Shown here piece by piece: positions 45,311 through 56,499 of a stretch of 64,000 nucleotides of DNA. Position numbers and translations under genes: made by a program. This DNA is from Effrenium voratum (taxonomy: Eukaryota; Sar; Dinophyceae; Suessiales; Symbiodiniaceae). Every line of letters starts with the position of its first letter. Position 1 is the first letter of the stretch. Where the stretch lies: positions 211,328 through 275,327 of the forward strand of contig CAUJNA010003507.1 in the NCBI GenBank assembly GCA_963377175.1. The letters run 5' to 3'. Below the pieces are notes generated by a model. It was not told the origin of the DNA. It did not search any database and was given only the letters and a program-made list of their open reading frames with translations.

Positions 45311-48166
45311 GATTGTGGGGGTGCTGCTTGCCCTCTACTGCTTCTTGTTCGGCCTCGATTTGATGGGTGGCTCCTTCGGGGCGTTGGGCGGCAAAGGCGC
45401 CGGACAGCTCTTCACCATTACCGACAACCCCATTGCAGGCGTGGGTCGACTTGTTTGAGACACATGGTTGAACCGCAGACAACGGACATGTAACTATGTG
45501 ACTTGATCTTCTTGGGGTGCCCTCCAGAAAACAATGCAATCCCCTTGCCCCCCCCCCCCCCCCGCTGTTTTTTCGGATCATTGATTGGGGGGGGGGAGGA
45601 ACAATGCACCTTGGACCAGGGCAGGTCTGAGTTACATTTAACGATCTCCCGCCCCCCCCCTCGACGACTTAACACAATTGTCATGAGCTTCCCCCAAGAA
45701 TCCAGTCATTTCCTTTTTTGAGGGAGGGTATAAATATGTATAAATGCCTACATTTTCTTGGTTCATCCCAGCACCAAGATAATGTGAGCTTGCCATTTGT
45801 CTGGGGTACGTAATTGTAACCCAGGTCCTTTGCAACACTCTTTCAGAGCTAATACCTGAATCTCACAATTTGAAGGTCCCTTTTGGAAAAAGCATGGACT
45901 CATGTTCTAATGTACCTTTTCAGGAACATTTAAGTTACATGCTCAGACCTTGGGAAATGGGTGGGATGTTTGAATCACTCTTGAGAACAATCTGTTGGCT
46001 ACTGTTGGTTCCCCTTGAAAAAGAGCAAGCATAGGATGTCGTGTGTTTAAAACAGTTTTTCTCCAACCATCGCAGGGCTCATGGTGGGCATCCTGGCAAC
46101 TGTCTTGGTTCAATCCTCCTCCACGAGCACGAGCATTGTGGTGGGTCTGGTGGGAGCAGATGTGCTTACGGTGCGGCAAGCCATCCCCATCATCATGGGC
46201 GCCAACATAGGCGTTGCTTTCCGAACCGTGCCAACCACTGAACCACCTTTGTTTTGACAAAAGGCCAATTAAATGCGATCCAACATTCCCCCTACTCCAA
46301 GTACCCGCCTTTTTCAGGGTATCATGTCGACCCTCTACTAACAAAGGAGGTATTTACTTTTGGAAAACCTGGGTTTCCCAACAGTACCCTGAAAAAAGCG
46401 GGTATTTTGAGTAGGGGGTTGTTTTCCTTGCCCTGGGAACGTACCAAGTTCGGATGGATTCGGAATGGGAGTCCAGGCACGTCAGTGACCAATACCATCG
46501 TTTCCATGGCTCATGTGGGAGACCGCATTGAGCTCGAGCGAGCGTTCTCCGGTGCAACAGTCCACGACATGCTACTCGGCAGTTAACAGCGATCCTTTTG
46601 AGAGGTAGATGTTTAGACTGAACGTGTGGCAAGGGATGAACCAACCTCTCAGGTTCAACATGCTGAGTGTTCTGACTTTGCTGCCTATTGAAATTATCAT
46701 CGCGGCCATTTCGGGCGAGGGCGGACTCCTTTACTGGATTTCCAAGGGCTTGACTGATGCCATCCTGGGCAACGATGCCTCCGACCTCACTTTTCCCTCT
46801 CCCACGAAGGCAATTGTGAGTCCCCTGACCAAGTCGGTCCTCAGCAAAGACAAGAATGTCGTAAAGGCTCTTTCCTTTGGTGCCCCAGTGGAGTATGCGA
46901 TCCCGGCGAGCTTCTGTGGTTCCGCCGACTGCGGCACTTACTACTGCGTGTCCTCGGGCATGAGCTCAGCTTGGAAGAAGGTGGCAGAAGAGAGCTATGA
47001 AGCTTTGCAGACCTGTGGGGCCTTTACGACTGTGTGCAGTTCGGACAGCACTTGCTACCTCGATGCTGGCCAGTACTACACGACCGAGATCGAAGGTGCA
47101 CGCCTTATTGGCAAGGGCTTCCTGAAAGACGCTGGTGATGTGGCGGGCGGCATCATCGGGCTGGTGATTGCGCTGGTGGTGATGTGCGTGGCGCTGTACG
47201 TCATGGTGAGGCTCCTGCACAGTCTGGTTATGGGCCAGGCAAAGAGGGTGATCATGAAGGGTACCCAGATGAACGACTACTTGGCAATGCTGTTGGGGGT
47301 GGCCTTGACCTTGATCGTGCAGTCCAGCTCTGTGACCACCTCTGCCTTGACCCCGTTGGTCGGCATCGGTGTGCTGCCCGTCGCTAAGATGCTGCCAATG
47401 ACTCACGGTCAGACAGTCAGCTGATTTTTCTTCCAGCTGCTTCCCCTGAAAAATCGCGAAACGGTTGTTACTTTTTGGCTCGATCCGTGCGGCCTAGAGC
47501 ACTGAAAAAGGACGCTCGGGGCAAACATCGGCACCACCTTCACCTCTATGTTTGCTGCGCTGGCCGTCATGAAGGCGAACAGCATCCAGATTGCACTTTG
47601 CCACCTGTTGTTCAACATCATTGGTATCCTCATTTGGTTTCCGGCTCCTCCGATGAGGCGTGTGATCATTAATGCGGCATGCACCTTGGGCTTCTATGCG
47701 TCTTACTGGCGCTTGGTGCCACTGATCTACATCCTGGTGATGTTTCTGGCAGTGCCCGGCATAACGCTTGCCATCTCACTGCTGTACCAAGCCAGTATCG
47801 CCGGAGGTGTCGTCGTGACCATTTTGGCCTTGGGCTTGCTTGCGGCCTTCGTGGTCTGGTGGGTCCCTTGGATCAGTGGGCCTATACTGTCTATACATAA
47901 TATACGTAATTATTATTATAGTAATGTTGGATTATACATATGTATTTACACATGTTCTTGTCTGCCCATCAACGCAGGCACGAGGTAGTGAGTATAACAT
48001 GTGTGTATTGTCTCCTGGCCTTTATGCCCAGGTCCGAGTGGGCTGCTACAAGGTGGTGAGCCAGGAAGAGCGAGAGCTCCGCCAGGCCGAGATGGACGCT
48101 GACACAGAGTCAAAGGAGGAGCCAACAGCTCCGCCGGCAGAATCAGCGGCGGATGTTGTCGTCTGA
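45311..48166 (+). CDS. sodium-dependent phosphate cotransporter, SLC34/NptA type
   Basis: Exons 45311-45438, 46076-46210, 46477-46570, 46653-47399, 47511-47862 and 48032-48166 (stop TGA 48164-48166) give about 530 residues. The family carries Na+-coupled inorganic phosphate across the plasma membrane. Both inverted-repeat halves are visible: [16 protein letters not shown] and [15 protein letters not shown] in the first, [16 protein letters not shown] and [16 protein letters not shown] in the second. The QSSS motifs are the substrate and sodium-binding signature. Between them lies a long Cys-bearing extracellular loop in exon 4. The C-tail is charged ([15 protein letters not shown], then VVV at the end). 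Donors are GC, GC, GC, GA and GT, all with AG|G acceptors, and joins restore the conserved motifs exactly. No breaks were seen, so it is probably functional. The N-terminus is uncertain. Confidence 0.93.
45439..46075 (+). other. cotransporter intron, GC-AG, 637 bases
   Basis: ATTGCAG|GCGTGG donor and ATCGCAG|GGCTCA acceptor. The junctions share GCAGG. It contains homopolymer C and G tracts facing each other (about 45547-45563 and 45588-45597) and another C run near 45651. Confidence 0.85.
46211..46476 (+). other. cotransporter intron, GC-AG, 266 bases
   Basis: ACATAG|GCGTTG donor and GTCCAG|GCACGT acceptor share AGGC, so the exact cut can slide without changing the protein. Splicing restores GANIGTSVTNT. 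It harbours a 34-base inverted repeat. Confidence 0.88.
46288..46418. repeat. inverted repeat of 34-base arms inside an intron
   Basis: Left arm 46288-46321 starts CCCCCTACTC and ends TTTTTCAGGGTA. Right arm 46385-46418 starts TACCCTGAAAAA and ends GAGTAGGGGG. They match inversely at 31 of 34 positions across a 63-base loop. It resembles a MITE or introner-like element carried in the intron. Confidence 0.85.
46571..46652 (+). other. cotransporter intron, GC-AG, 82 bases
   Basis: GACAT|GCTACT donor and CTCTCAG|GTTCAA acceptor. Splicing restores ATVHDMFNMLSVL, a conserved family stretch. Confidence 0.85.
47400..47510 (+). other. cotransporter intron, GA-AG, 111 bases
   Basis: CCAAT|GACTCA donor and AAAAAG|GACGCT acceptor share GAC. 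Splicing restores [16 protein letters not shown] donors are unusual in eukaryotes but reported in dinoflagellates. Confidence 0.85.
47863..48031 (+). other. cotransporter intron, GT-AG, 169 bases
   Basis: CTGGTGG|GTCCCT donor and GCCCAG|GTCCGA acceptor share GGTC. It is AT-rich internally (47890-47950). Splicing gives WWVRVGCYK. Confidence 0.85.
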
Positions 48167-48831
48167 GATCCGATCCTTGCGATGGTTTGATCTTCCGCGC
48201 TTGCAGGTTACAGAATTCTGCGAGAGTTCGGAGGATAAGTGTGGTGCAATCGCACTGGGGAGCTTTGGAGAAGCTTTCCACATTTTTGTGCAGCTACAGG
48301 TCGCCAATTGCAGAGAACCAATCCGCAGCTGCTCTGACTTTTGACTGATGGTGGGCCTTGGCAGCTGATAACGCTTTGCAGCTGACATGGCTAGCCTTGA
48401 ACCTTTTTGCCTCCACAGCGGAAATGCTTTTTTGTCCTGGGAGGTAGTGCAGCCTTTTCTCAAGGTGTCCTTGTCCGAAAATTGAAAGAATCTCGCAGCC
48501 GAAGGCAGCGTGATCCGAAGAGCGCGTGAAACACAACCGGTACAGCCTGATCCAGCCTGCTCTGGTCTAGTTGGTCCATTGCTCGGCAGACTGGTCGTCC
48601 TATGGTCCTATGGTGTAGCCGGATGTGCAGAATCGCAGCCTGCAGAAAAGAAGCATACGCGTGCATATCTGATGTCTCACACGCAAGGGGCATCGATTGG
48701 TACTTGCCGATTTATTGAGTGGGTGTCCATAAGAGGACAGCTACACTAAACAAAGTCCCCTTTCCCCATAGGAGGTCTGGACACGAGTTCTGCAATTCGC
48801 AGGCGCGCTCTTTTTGTTTGAACGACTGCAG

Positions 48832-51418
48832 GCAGTCCACATTTGGCGAATGCAGAAGCAGCAGGTGGCGGAAAAGAAGGAGGCACCACGGCCTAGTTGT
48901 CTAGCTTTGCTTGCCCCATTCTTTGCAGGTTTCCTTCTTTTTGGGCAATTGCCAAACACAGAGGGAATTTGGTGGTTTCCAAAGCACGATGGCTGACAAA
49001 CATGGGGGGGATCAACCTTCAAATGTTGCTGTCCAGCACCTCCTGCACCCTTGAATTCTGGAATGACGTGCATCACGCTGCATGTTCAGTACCTTTTGAT
49101 TTGCGATCCAGCAGGAGAGACGCCCGGCACTTCGTAGATGTTTTTTGTTAGCTATGTCAATGTGTGGGTGACTCTATGGAACAGATGCCACCTACTTCCA
49201 TTTTCTGCTGCTGGTATTGTTGGCTGTGGACCCCTTGCCTATGATATTGCTGTTCAATCGCTCTTTACTTTTGATTGGTGGTGTTGGCCACGGTTCGGCC
49301 AAGAAGGTAGAGCACCAACCCAAAACACAAGTTCCAGATAGTTCCAGTTAGAGTATGGGCCGCTGGAGGTCGGACTTCATCTCATAGGGTTCATCCCCTA
49401 GCAATCTTGATGCTATGGAGTGACACATGAGGTCAAGAAAGACAAGGAGAAGGAGAAGAAGGAGAAAGAGAAGGCCAGCCAGTGTCAAGCTAGTTGACAT
49501 CCGCAGTTTGCCAATCACAGGCAAAGCTGGTAGGAACTATGGCGCATCCTGTTTCAACGTTGAGCATCATTTAGTTTCTGCTGATTTGAAGCCGCTTGGT
49601 TGGTTTGGCAAGGATCCAGCAAACATAGATTTTAATGCTCGCACGACATTGAGCAACATGCACTTGAGATCTCAACTGGTCGGCTGGGCTGCTGCAAATA
49701 TCAAAAGCAAGAATTTGAATGTCACAAATTGCAATTTCAGCGAAGGAGAAAGGACTAGAAGGCTGAGTCTTGGCTTGGAGAGCAGGCGACATGTATTGAG
49801 CAGACTTAGCCATTCAGGGCTTCTTGCATTGGAGCCTTGGCGGCTTCTTTTTCCTTAAACCGATTTTACGCTAATACTTGCTAACATTTCAACCTCAAAC
49901 CTCGATTGAAGGAACCGCACATAGCGCCGTCCTGCACAAAGTTTGGAGGCTGAGAAGCGAAAGGAAATTGAGGCGAAGCTGGCTGAAGAAGAGAAGGCCA
50001 GACAGGCGCGGGGGAACCGGGCTGAGGCTCTGTCGATTCCTTGACGTTGACTGCGAACGGCGGTGCGAACCGAGAAACGTGCTGTCTCTTATAATTTAGG
50101 CCAATTTTGGCTCGTTTTCGGAGCATGCTGCATGCCAGCTTCTTTGCGAGGCAAGATTGGGTGGCGGGCGCACTAAGGAAAGCCGTTCTGATATGGACCA
50201 AAAGGTCAGTGTGTCCTCGGGATGTGGCTTCCGGATGGAATTTTGAAGCACACTGCTTGCAGGTGAGATGTCCGAACCGGATTTGCCAACGGCAGGAGAA
50301 GTTGGCACAAAAGGCCATGGATGCGCTTTTGAAGGAGGAGGACAGGGACACGCCACATGGGAGCACCACCGGTAGCAAACATGGAGTCCGAGCCCGATTA
50401 ATGTTTGAAACCAGTTCCAGAGCAATCTGTGCATTTAGCAACTTACGCGTGCAAGGCCACTATCTATTGTTCATAGGTTGGTCAGATGCGCCTGCTGCTT
50501 GAAGTCCCTGTTTGTGCCTGAGGACAGGCGTACTTTAGCAATATTCTTCCTGGTATTCCAAGGTGCCTTGTGTCGGGAGCAACGCACGTATGTTCGCATC
50601 CGCATCGTGCCAGCACTTGTTTCCACTGAAGTAGGCTACAACACATCGCATGTGCTGGAACCCTTCCACTGGAGCACCACGGAGTCGGATCTTTTTTTCT
50701 GCTGAGGCAACACCTTTCGCGGTGGCCGGGTTGGCACATTGAAACCAAATGCCGCAGTTTCAGCTCCCGTCAAGCTAAAGTGCCACAATCAGAAGAATAG
50801 GAAACCACCCAAAGGGCTCAGAACAACAGGGTGCCCTGAATTGTTTGCTTCTGGATTGAGTTGAGTCAATGGTGTGCTGCCCAACTCTGCTGTGCTGTGC
50901 CGCTTTGCAGGAGGCATCTGGCAAGGCCTGGACGTTTGCAGAACCACGCGAGATGATTGTGTGCCTGTTGGCTCCATGTTGTGTCCAGGTCTTGAACTGA
51001 GGGGTGACAGCCAGCATTTGTTTAGACGAGAGAGGTTGTCATGTTCAGCGATGTGTAGACATTGTGTTACTTAGATTCTGTAGGCTTTTGGTCAGCAACC
51101 ATTGATTTGCGCGGATCGGAGGGGCACAGGAATCAACCATGTTTGTTCCTTTGATTCGGACAACCTTCCGGACAGGACTTGCAAGGCAAAATGCTATTCA
51201 GCTGAAAACTGGCATGCAAAAATAAGGGGGTCGGCCAAAGGGCGATTCATCTACAAATTGAGGCATCTGAAAGTAGGTTTGAGTTGATACCTCGGGGGAG
51301 AGGAAATCGCACAGCCTTGCGGATGTGGGCTACTTTCGGCCGGAGCATTCTTTACTCACTTTTGCAGGCTGGAGCAAAGCAGCGCGCAGGGCCCAAGTCG
51401 AAGAGCAAAAAGAAGTGA
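48832..51418 (+). CDS. Lys/Glu-rich coiled-coil protein, micro-exon gene (3' part)
   Basis: Exons 48832-48882, 49432-49473, 49949-50023, 50296-50340 and 51368-51418 (stop TGA 51416-51418). All are phase 0 and only 42-75 bases long. They read AVHIWRMQKQQVAEKKE, VKKDKEKEKKEKEK, AEKRKEIEAKLAEEEKARQA plus RGNRA, EKLAQKAMDALLKEE and AGAKQRAGPKSKSKKK. The concatenated product is a highly charged helix ending in a basic Lys-rich tail, similar in style to coiled-coil tails common in dinoflagellate proteins. Donors are GC (48883, 49474), GA or GC (50024/50027) and GA (50341), and acceptors are AG|G. Exons 5' of 48832 must exist but were not found. It follows the cotransporter on the same strand. A possible role in RNA or protein binding is only a guess. 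Confidence 0.7.
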
Positions 51419-52260
51419 CGGAGGGACCTGTGCCGCACGCTGAGCCCTGATCATTGTTGTTTGCGTGAAGGGTTGTGAGGACGTGTGTTATGCCATGGTG
51501 CAGGTGCTGCCTTCGTTTCTGGCCACATTGTATAGATGGGCGAAGTGTAACCTGCACCTGCACCCCGACATGACATGGCGCGCCGTCATAGTGGGTCTTA
51601 TCATGATGTGTTCTGAGATTCCTTCATTTGTTCTTCTCGTCGTTGACTTGTCTCAAGCTACCACTATCACTGTTTTTACTGCGGCACATGCCTGCCTGCC
51701 ACTATGCTGGCTAGACGATGCATCGAACGCAAATGGAACGATCATAATATTTGGTGGGACATCCGACAACTTTTGTGCGGCGCAGGGCGACAGTATCATG
51801 GTCAAGCTTGTCCGTTAGCCTGCAGTTGCTTGCAGATTCGGCTGATTGCGTGATGGCCTATTTGACATGGTTGTACCCTCCGCAGTCAACTAGCCAAAAT
51901 CTTGATTGAGCACCCCAACGCACGCGTTTGGACAATCCTGACTGCGCAATCGGCCATCCAAAGTAGCAACTTGGCAGATGGCCCCGAGGAATATGTTCAG
52001 TTGGGCGTGCGCCCTTGATGGCCTTGAGCCGTTTCACCATTAAGATGAGACAGACCTACACCAGGGCTATGAGGGATGAACCCGCAGACGCCTTGTGTAA
52101 AGCTGAGGATGGAAATATCAAGCAGCTTGGATTGCGCGAGCAAGTTGCGGGTGTGCCACAGCAGGTACCAGTGTGCTGAGAACAACTTCCATTGAGATGA
52201 GTTTACCGTAGAATGCAATATACCAGCTTCTTTTCAGTGCCGTCGTTGGGTGCTATGATC
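51419..52260. other. downstream region without a supported gene
   Basis: An open plus frame 51465-51818 is hydrophobic (includes SEIPSFVLLVVDLSQ) but has no domain or splice context. It could be 3' flanking sequence of the coiled-coil gene. Confidence 0.35.
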
Positions 52261-52267
52261 CATTTTG

Positions 52268-52740
52268 AAAATAAGGGCACTTAGTCCTAAATCAAAGAGG
52301 TCACTTAAGCCACCATTTAAACGGCACTTAGACCCTCAGGGTTGCCGCCCCCAGCAGATCCCTCCTCAGTCCGGGCAAATCGAGCCGCAGCGACACGTGA
52401 ATGCGAATGCCACTCACACCGGGGGGGGGGGACCGACGCTGGGCAAATCGAGCTGCAGCGACACGCGAATGACACTCACGCAAGGGGGACCGACACTAGC
52501 GCAACTGACCTTATCAAGGGGTAAGTGACCTCGATTCACACAACCACTGACACTCAAATGACACGCTTTGACAATCACAACGCCATGTTCGGGTTTTCCG
52601 GGTCGGCCCCAATCAAATGTGGCAGTTGTCACACTTCGACACGGGTAGCTGTTCGATTTCAACTGAATCCCAACCCCTATCAAGCCAAAAAGGGCACTTA
52701 GCAAACGAATCAAAGGGTCACTTAGGCCACCGACACGGCC
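52268..52740. repeat. direct repeats: flanking pair plus an internal tandem pair
   Basis: Internal tandem: GGGCAAATCGAGC, GCAGCGACACG, GAATG, CACTCAC, a G run and GACCGAC occur at about 52372-52436 and 52440-52495. Flanking pair: AAGGGCACTTAG, then AATCAAAG, GGTCACTTA and GCCACC occur near 52272-52315 and again near 52688-52732. The arrangement resembles an element with direct terminal repeats and an internal duplication. Confidence 0.55.
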
Positions 52741-54532
52741 TTAAGTTTTCCTCGATTCAAAAACATGTCAAGTGCCCTTCATTGGAGAGCACTAAAAGTA
52801 TGCTGGTACAAAGAATATGTTACGATGTAGATGTAGATATTGATATACGCAACAAGAGGGAGGCAATCAGAGCAGCTGCCTATGCATGAATATATGTGGC
52901 CGTGGCTCAGAACTTTTGTTATTCGGTCCGTGGGACATGCGCAAAGACAAGCACCGCGGCTTCAACATCAAATGCAAACATTACCAAGGCCGACACAGCA
53001 ATCAGAAGCAGCACAGGCAGTTCCCTAGCTCAAACGACCCGGACCGCTGCTTCTGGCAGACTGACACCATGGCTGCGGCAAGCAGCACAACGACCACGAC
53101 CATTTACGTTTGTACCGGACCAGGCGCTATGTTGGCATTTGGATGGTTGCAGTTTTGATGGCAAGAGCACAGAGTGGAATGCCCAAGCATGCGCTTTTGG
53201 CTCGTGCATGTGGCTCAAGGGACATCCAGGTTGCTAGAGGGACTTGTTCAGAAGAGCAATCAGCACCTGAGAGTGCAAGGAGTCAGGGATCGCATGACAA
53301 TTTCTGATACACATGGCTTCCGGTTCAACCTGATGCATTTGTTCTCAAGGGCTACCATACTCAATCCAGTTCTGAAACACGGCGGCCATCATGCGCCGAA
53401 TGTTCAATGCCTGCGAAGAGGCTGGGAGACGCTGAGAGATCACCCCCAAGGGAGATGACTGTGTGCCCCTTAAAAGTGTTTGAACAGTGGTTGGATAATG
53501 TTGGACCCTCTTTACAGGCCCCCCCCCCCCAAAACAGTGGGAACGGTCAGCTGGACCCTTTTTGGAGAACATCCTTGGGGTCCAGTACTTACTTTTGTAT
53601 TGCCAATTCCACTTTAGTATTGCCAAGCACCGTTTTTTCAGCAACGCAAAAAAAAGTTGGACACTAAAGAGGACCCCAAAACATTCACATTAAAGAGGAT
53701 CAGGGCCTTTTGTGGGCAACTCCCTTTGCGCGAATGTTTGCCCGTACTTTTTTGTAAAGAAGTTATCTTATGTAAATTTGATGGCTTGAGGGCCAAATGA
53801 ATTCCTAATATTTCCCTGAATTGTTTGCTCGTGTTTTGTCCGAGTTTTTTTTGGCCAGCCGTTTGCCCGGATTTTTCCAGCATTTTTTTCCGTCAAAACA
53901 AATTGCCACAATTGAGGACCCCAAACAGTCACAAGATCCTTTGCGAAAATAAATTGCCGCAATAGAGGATACTTACTCATTTCTCATTGAAGGCGCTTGT
54001 AGTATCTTTTAGGGGTGGTGTCGTAGGGGTAGTGGCCACCCGGATGGTAGGACCCCTTTGCTGGAACCAGCCAGCCTGTCACAGTGGTCTCGCATTTCGA
54101 CCGGCGTTGTGATCCACAACCATGCTTAAGCATCCAGTGCTTGGCGGAAGCTCGCAACGGATTGCTCAAGGAAGTCCAGCCTTGCAGTCATCCAGTCTTA
54201 TTCAATGAAGTAGTGTGTGGTTTTTCCCTTCTGTTCCGTTGAAGGAGCAGACAGAGCGTTTGCAGACCTTCCAGGGAATTGCCTGGATTCTGTAAGAACG
54301 GGCCACAGAATCCAAGATAGGCATTCTCATTGATGCCACGTCCTTTGCTTGAAAAGGACAAACGGAGCAAGGGTAGATGAGCCAGACCGATGGCGGGAAA
54401 TGTCACTACTGGCCCAGAAGCAACGGTCGAAGAAGCGAAAGAAGCAGCGTAGGTTTTGTTATGATGCTTGGAGCCCTTTCTTCATTCCCGTGTAGTAAAG
54501 GGTACATACACCACCCTTTTCCCCGGTTTGAG
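52741..54532. other. no firmly supported gene
   Basis: Plus frames at 52886-53158 and 53174-53458 have mixed composition but no domain or clean splice sites. A C run near 53519-53532 and AT-richer sequence at 53740-53990 follow. Confidence 0.35.
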
Positions 54533-54681
54533 GCTGGTGAAAACCCTCCATTGCCCGATCCATTGCAAGGGCAAGCCCTACGTGGTGGTGGCGGGGCCGC
54601 AGCCTTGCTCCCTGGACCCTTGGGCAGATCGTCGCAGCTGCCCTTGGCTGCTCAGCCTCAGCCGCTGGAAGGCGAAATGGG
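54533..54681 (+). CDS. putative internal exon, Cys/Trp-rich unidentified protein
   Basis: GGTTTGAG|G opens LVKTLHCPIHCKGKPYVVVA, then GPQPCSLDPWADRRSCPWLL and SLSRWKAKWG before a GC donor-like site. Four Cys and four Trp in 49 codons with GC-rich codons look genuinely coding. A competing plus frame (54377-54772) is also open. The same-strand zinc-finger-like exon 815 bases downstream may be from the same gene. No family is recognised. Confidence 0.45.
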
Positions 54682-54749
54682 GCAAGGGGACAGCAGCCCA
54701 GGTGTCCCTTTGATGAACCAGAAGAAAAGCCGCAATTGCTGTTTTTCCC

Positions 54750-54826
54750 AAAGAAACCAGAAGGGAAACTGAAAGGGAAAACCGAAAGGGGAACCGAAAG
54801 GGGAAACCGAAAGGGGAAACCAAGGG
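54750..54826. repeat. short tandem AACCGAAAGGGG repeat
   Basis: Five to six imperfect copies of a 12-base unit (for example GAAAGGGGAACC) follow one another. This is a minisatellite without coding meaning. Confidence 0.8.
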
Positions 54827-55495
54827 GATGGCAATGTTTTGGAGAATCTCCGATCTGCCTATGCAAAGGGGGAAAAACTGCATGTACAAACGCATGAAAA
54901 ATATCCAACCCTCCTTTTGGAGAAGTTGATGGCATTCATTTGGGCAAGAGCGAGAGGAGCAAAAACCCATGATGAAGGCCTTTTACCGGCCAATCAACCG
55001 TTGAATGTCATTCCAGCGAGGGGATCGCGGTTTCATAGGATACCCCCCAACTCCACAGTGGAAAACATGACACCGTCTGCCGTCCCTTGGCCACACTCAA
55101 ATCTCCATGAAGCCTTCCTGAACTCGTTGTCAGGCTGCTGTGCAGCCGGCAGCCAACGTGCTGCATGAGGCAAGAGCGAGTCACGGCCGCACAGTTCCTA
55201 CCGGAGTTCCATGTGTTGATTACCCAAAGGTAGACTTAAACCCAGAGTCTTCCTGTTTGCAAAATCAATCAGCCCTGGCTGTAAGTCTACCTGCGGTATT
55301 GAAACAGCGGATCCCTGCCTATTTAAGCTGTATTACTTTGCCTTGCACCAGTCAGGACTGAACACAAAAGTCAGAAACAGAAGTGGTCTTAAATACTACC
55401 CGTGTGTTGAATGATGTAGCCCAACTGCATGTGGCTCTTTGTTGTTGTCACTCCCCCACCTTCACCCCCACTGCCCGCCCATCCGTACCTTGCAG

Positions 55496-55609
55496 GTTCT
55501 CTACGACGCAGATCGGCCACACTACTGCACCGTTTGTGAAGTGTCGGTCGCCAACTTCGCCAAGCACCTTTTTGAGGCCGGCTTCGCACGATTTGTTTGT
55601 GGGGAAGGG
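55496..55609 (+). CDS. putative internal exon with CxxC zinc-finger-like segment
   Basis: ACCTTGCAG|GTT opens VLYDADRPHYCTVCEVSVAN, then FAKHLFEAGFARFVCGEG, closed by GG|GTAACT, a good GT donor. The C-x2-C followed by His and a later Cys suggests a small zinc-binding unit of the U1/matrin type. It is one of the best exon calls outside the named genes. The full protein is not known. Confidence 0.6.
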
Positions 55610-56317
55610 GTAACTGGAACCGGTACCTTGGCCGAATGTTTTGGTTTGAAGGGTTAACTCAGTACATCCAGCACATCCCATGGAGGCTTGGAGGCTTGGA
55701 GGCTTGTACGCGGCTTATGGCATTTGCCAAGCCATGCCAAGAGGTTTTGGGCGAGTCCGAAACTCGATGCGATAGGCGAGGCATTGGCAACAGCTCTGCG
55801 ACAAGGTGCCCGATGGGAGGCCAGTGGCAACTCGGCTAGGAGACCTCGCCCCGTTTCCTTCGTTTCCTTTGGGTTTTTGGGTCCTCTTCTGAAAGTATTC
55901 TAAAAAGTAATCAGGGTACGGGTACTTGTGTGAGGATGTCACGTTGGATCCAGTCAGAAGCAAACCAGTGTTGGACATGAGTCCAGATTGGTTGAAAGAT
56001 TTTTGGTTGGGTGGTTCTAGCGGGATCTCAACACATGCCCTTGATGTTCAACACAGCATTGGAGTGTGGGAGAAAAAGGGCAAGCATGTTGGTGCTGCAA
56101 CATTGCCAAGCACTGCAAAAGGAGATCAGCCCGCAACACTGAGTATCATAAGATGCGGAGGCGGTTCCAGCAAGTAGGTGTCATTGGCCGTGCTTTGAGT
56201 AACAAACAAGTCGCTGCTCATATGCCACAGTGCTAATAGCTAACTCAGCACAGGGTAGAAGACATCCGGCCGTGCAATTTGCAGCCCTCCCCCAAACCAC
56301 GCGCTCAGCTTCCACAG

Positions 56318-56395
56318 GTCGCCTCTGGGCTTTGTCTATGGCAGCAATGGGACCTGCCAGACGGCCTGGTTCGCTTCAACCATTTGCACGGGCAG
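56318..56395 (+). CDS. putative internal exon, unidentified protein
   Basis: CTTCCACAG|GTC opens VASGLCLWQQWDLPDGLVRF and then NHLHGQ, ending at CAG|GCGAGA, a GC donor. It has 26 whole codons (phase 0 at both ends). It is 700 bases downstream of the zinc-finger-like exon on the same strand and may be in the same gene. No family is recognised. Confidence 0.5.
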
Positions 56396-56450
56396 GCGAG
56401 ACCTGCCACACATTTGAATCAGTGTTCTGACGGGCATATAACATTATGTA

Positions 56451-56478
56451 AATATATATATATATATATATATATATT
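56451..56478. repeat. (TA)n tract
   Basis: About 13 TA dinucleotides with no other feature. Confidence 0.9.
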
Positions 56479-56499
56479 ACATATATACCCGTGCTCAGG

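Noticed and set aside
45065..45493. 142-codon plus ORF overlapping the cotransporter
   Set aside because: It is in a different frame from the conserved SLC34 exon at 45311-45438 and is a shadow.
53205..53225. GGCTCAAG match to the end of the spliced leader
   Set aside because: Only eight to nine bases match, which is expected by chance in 64 kb.
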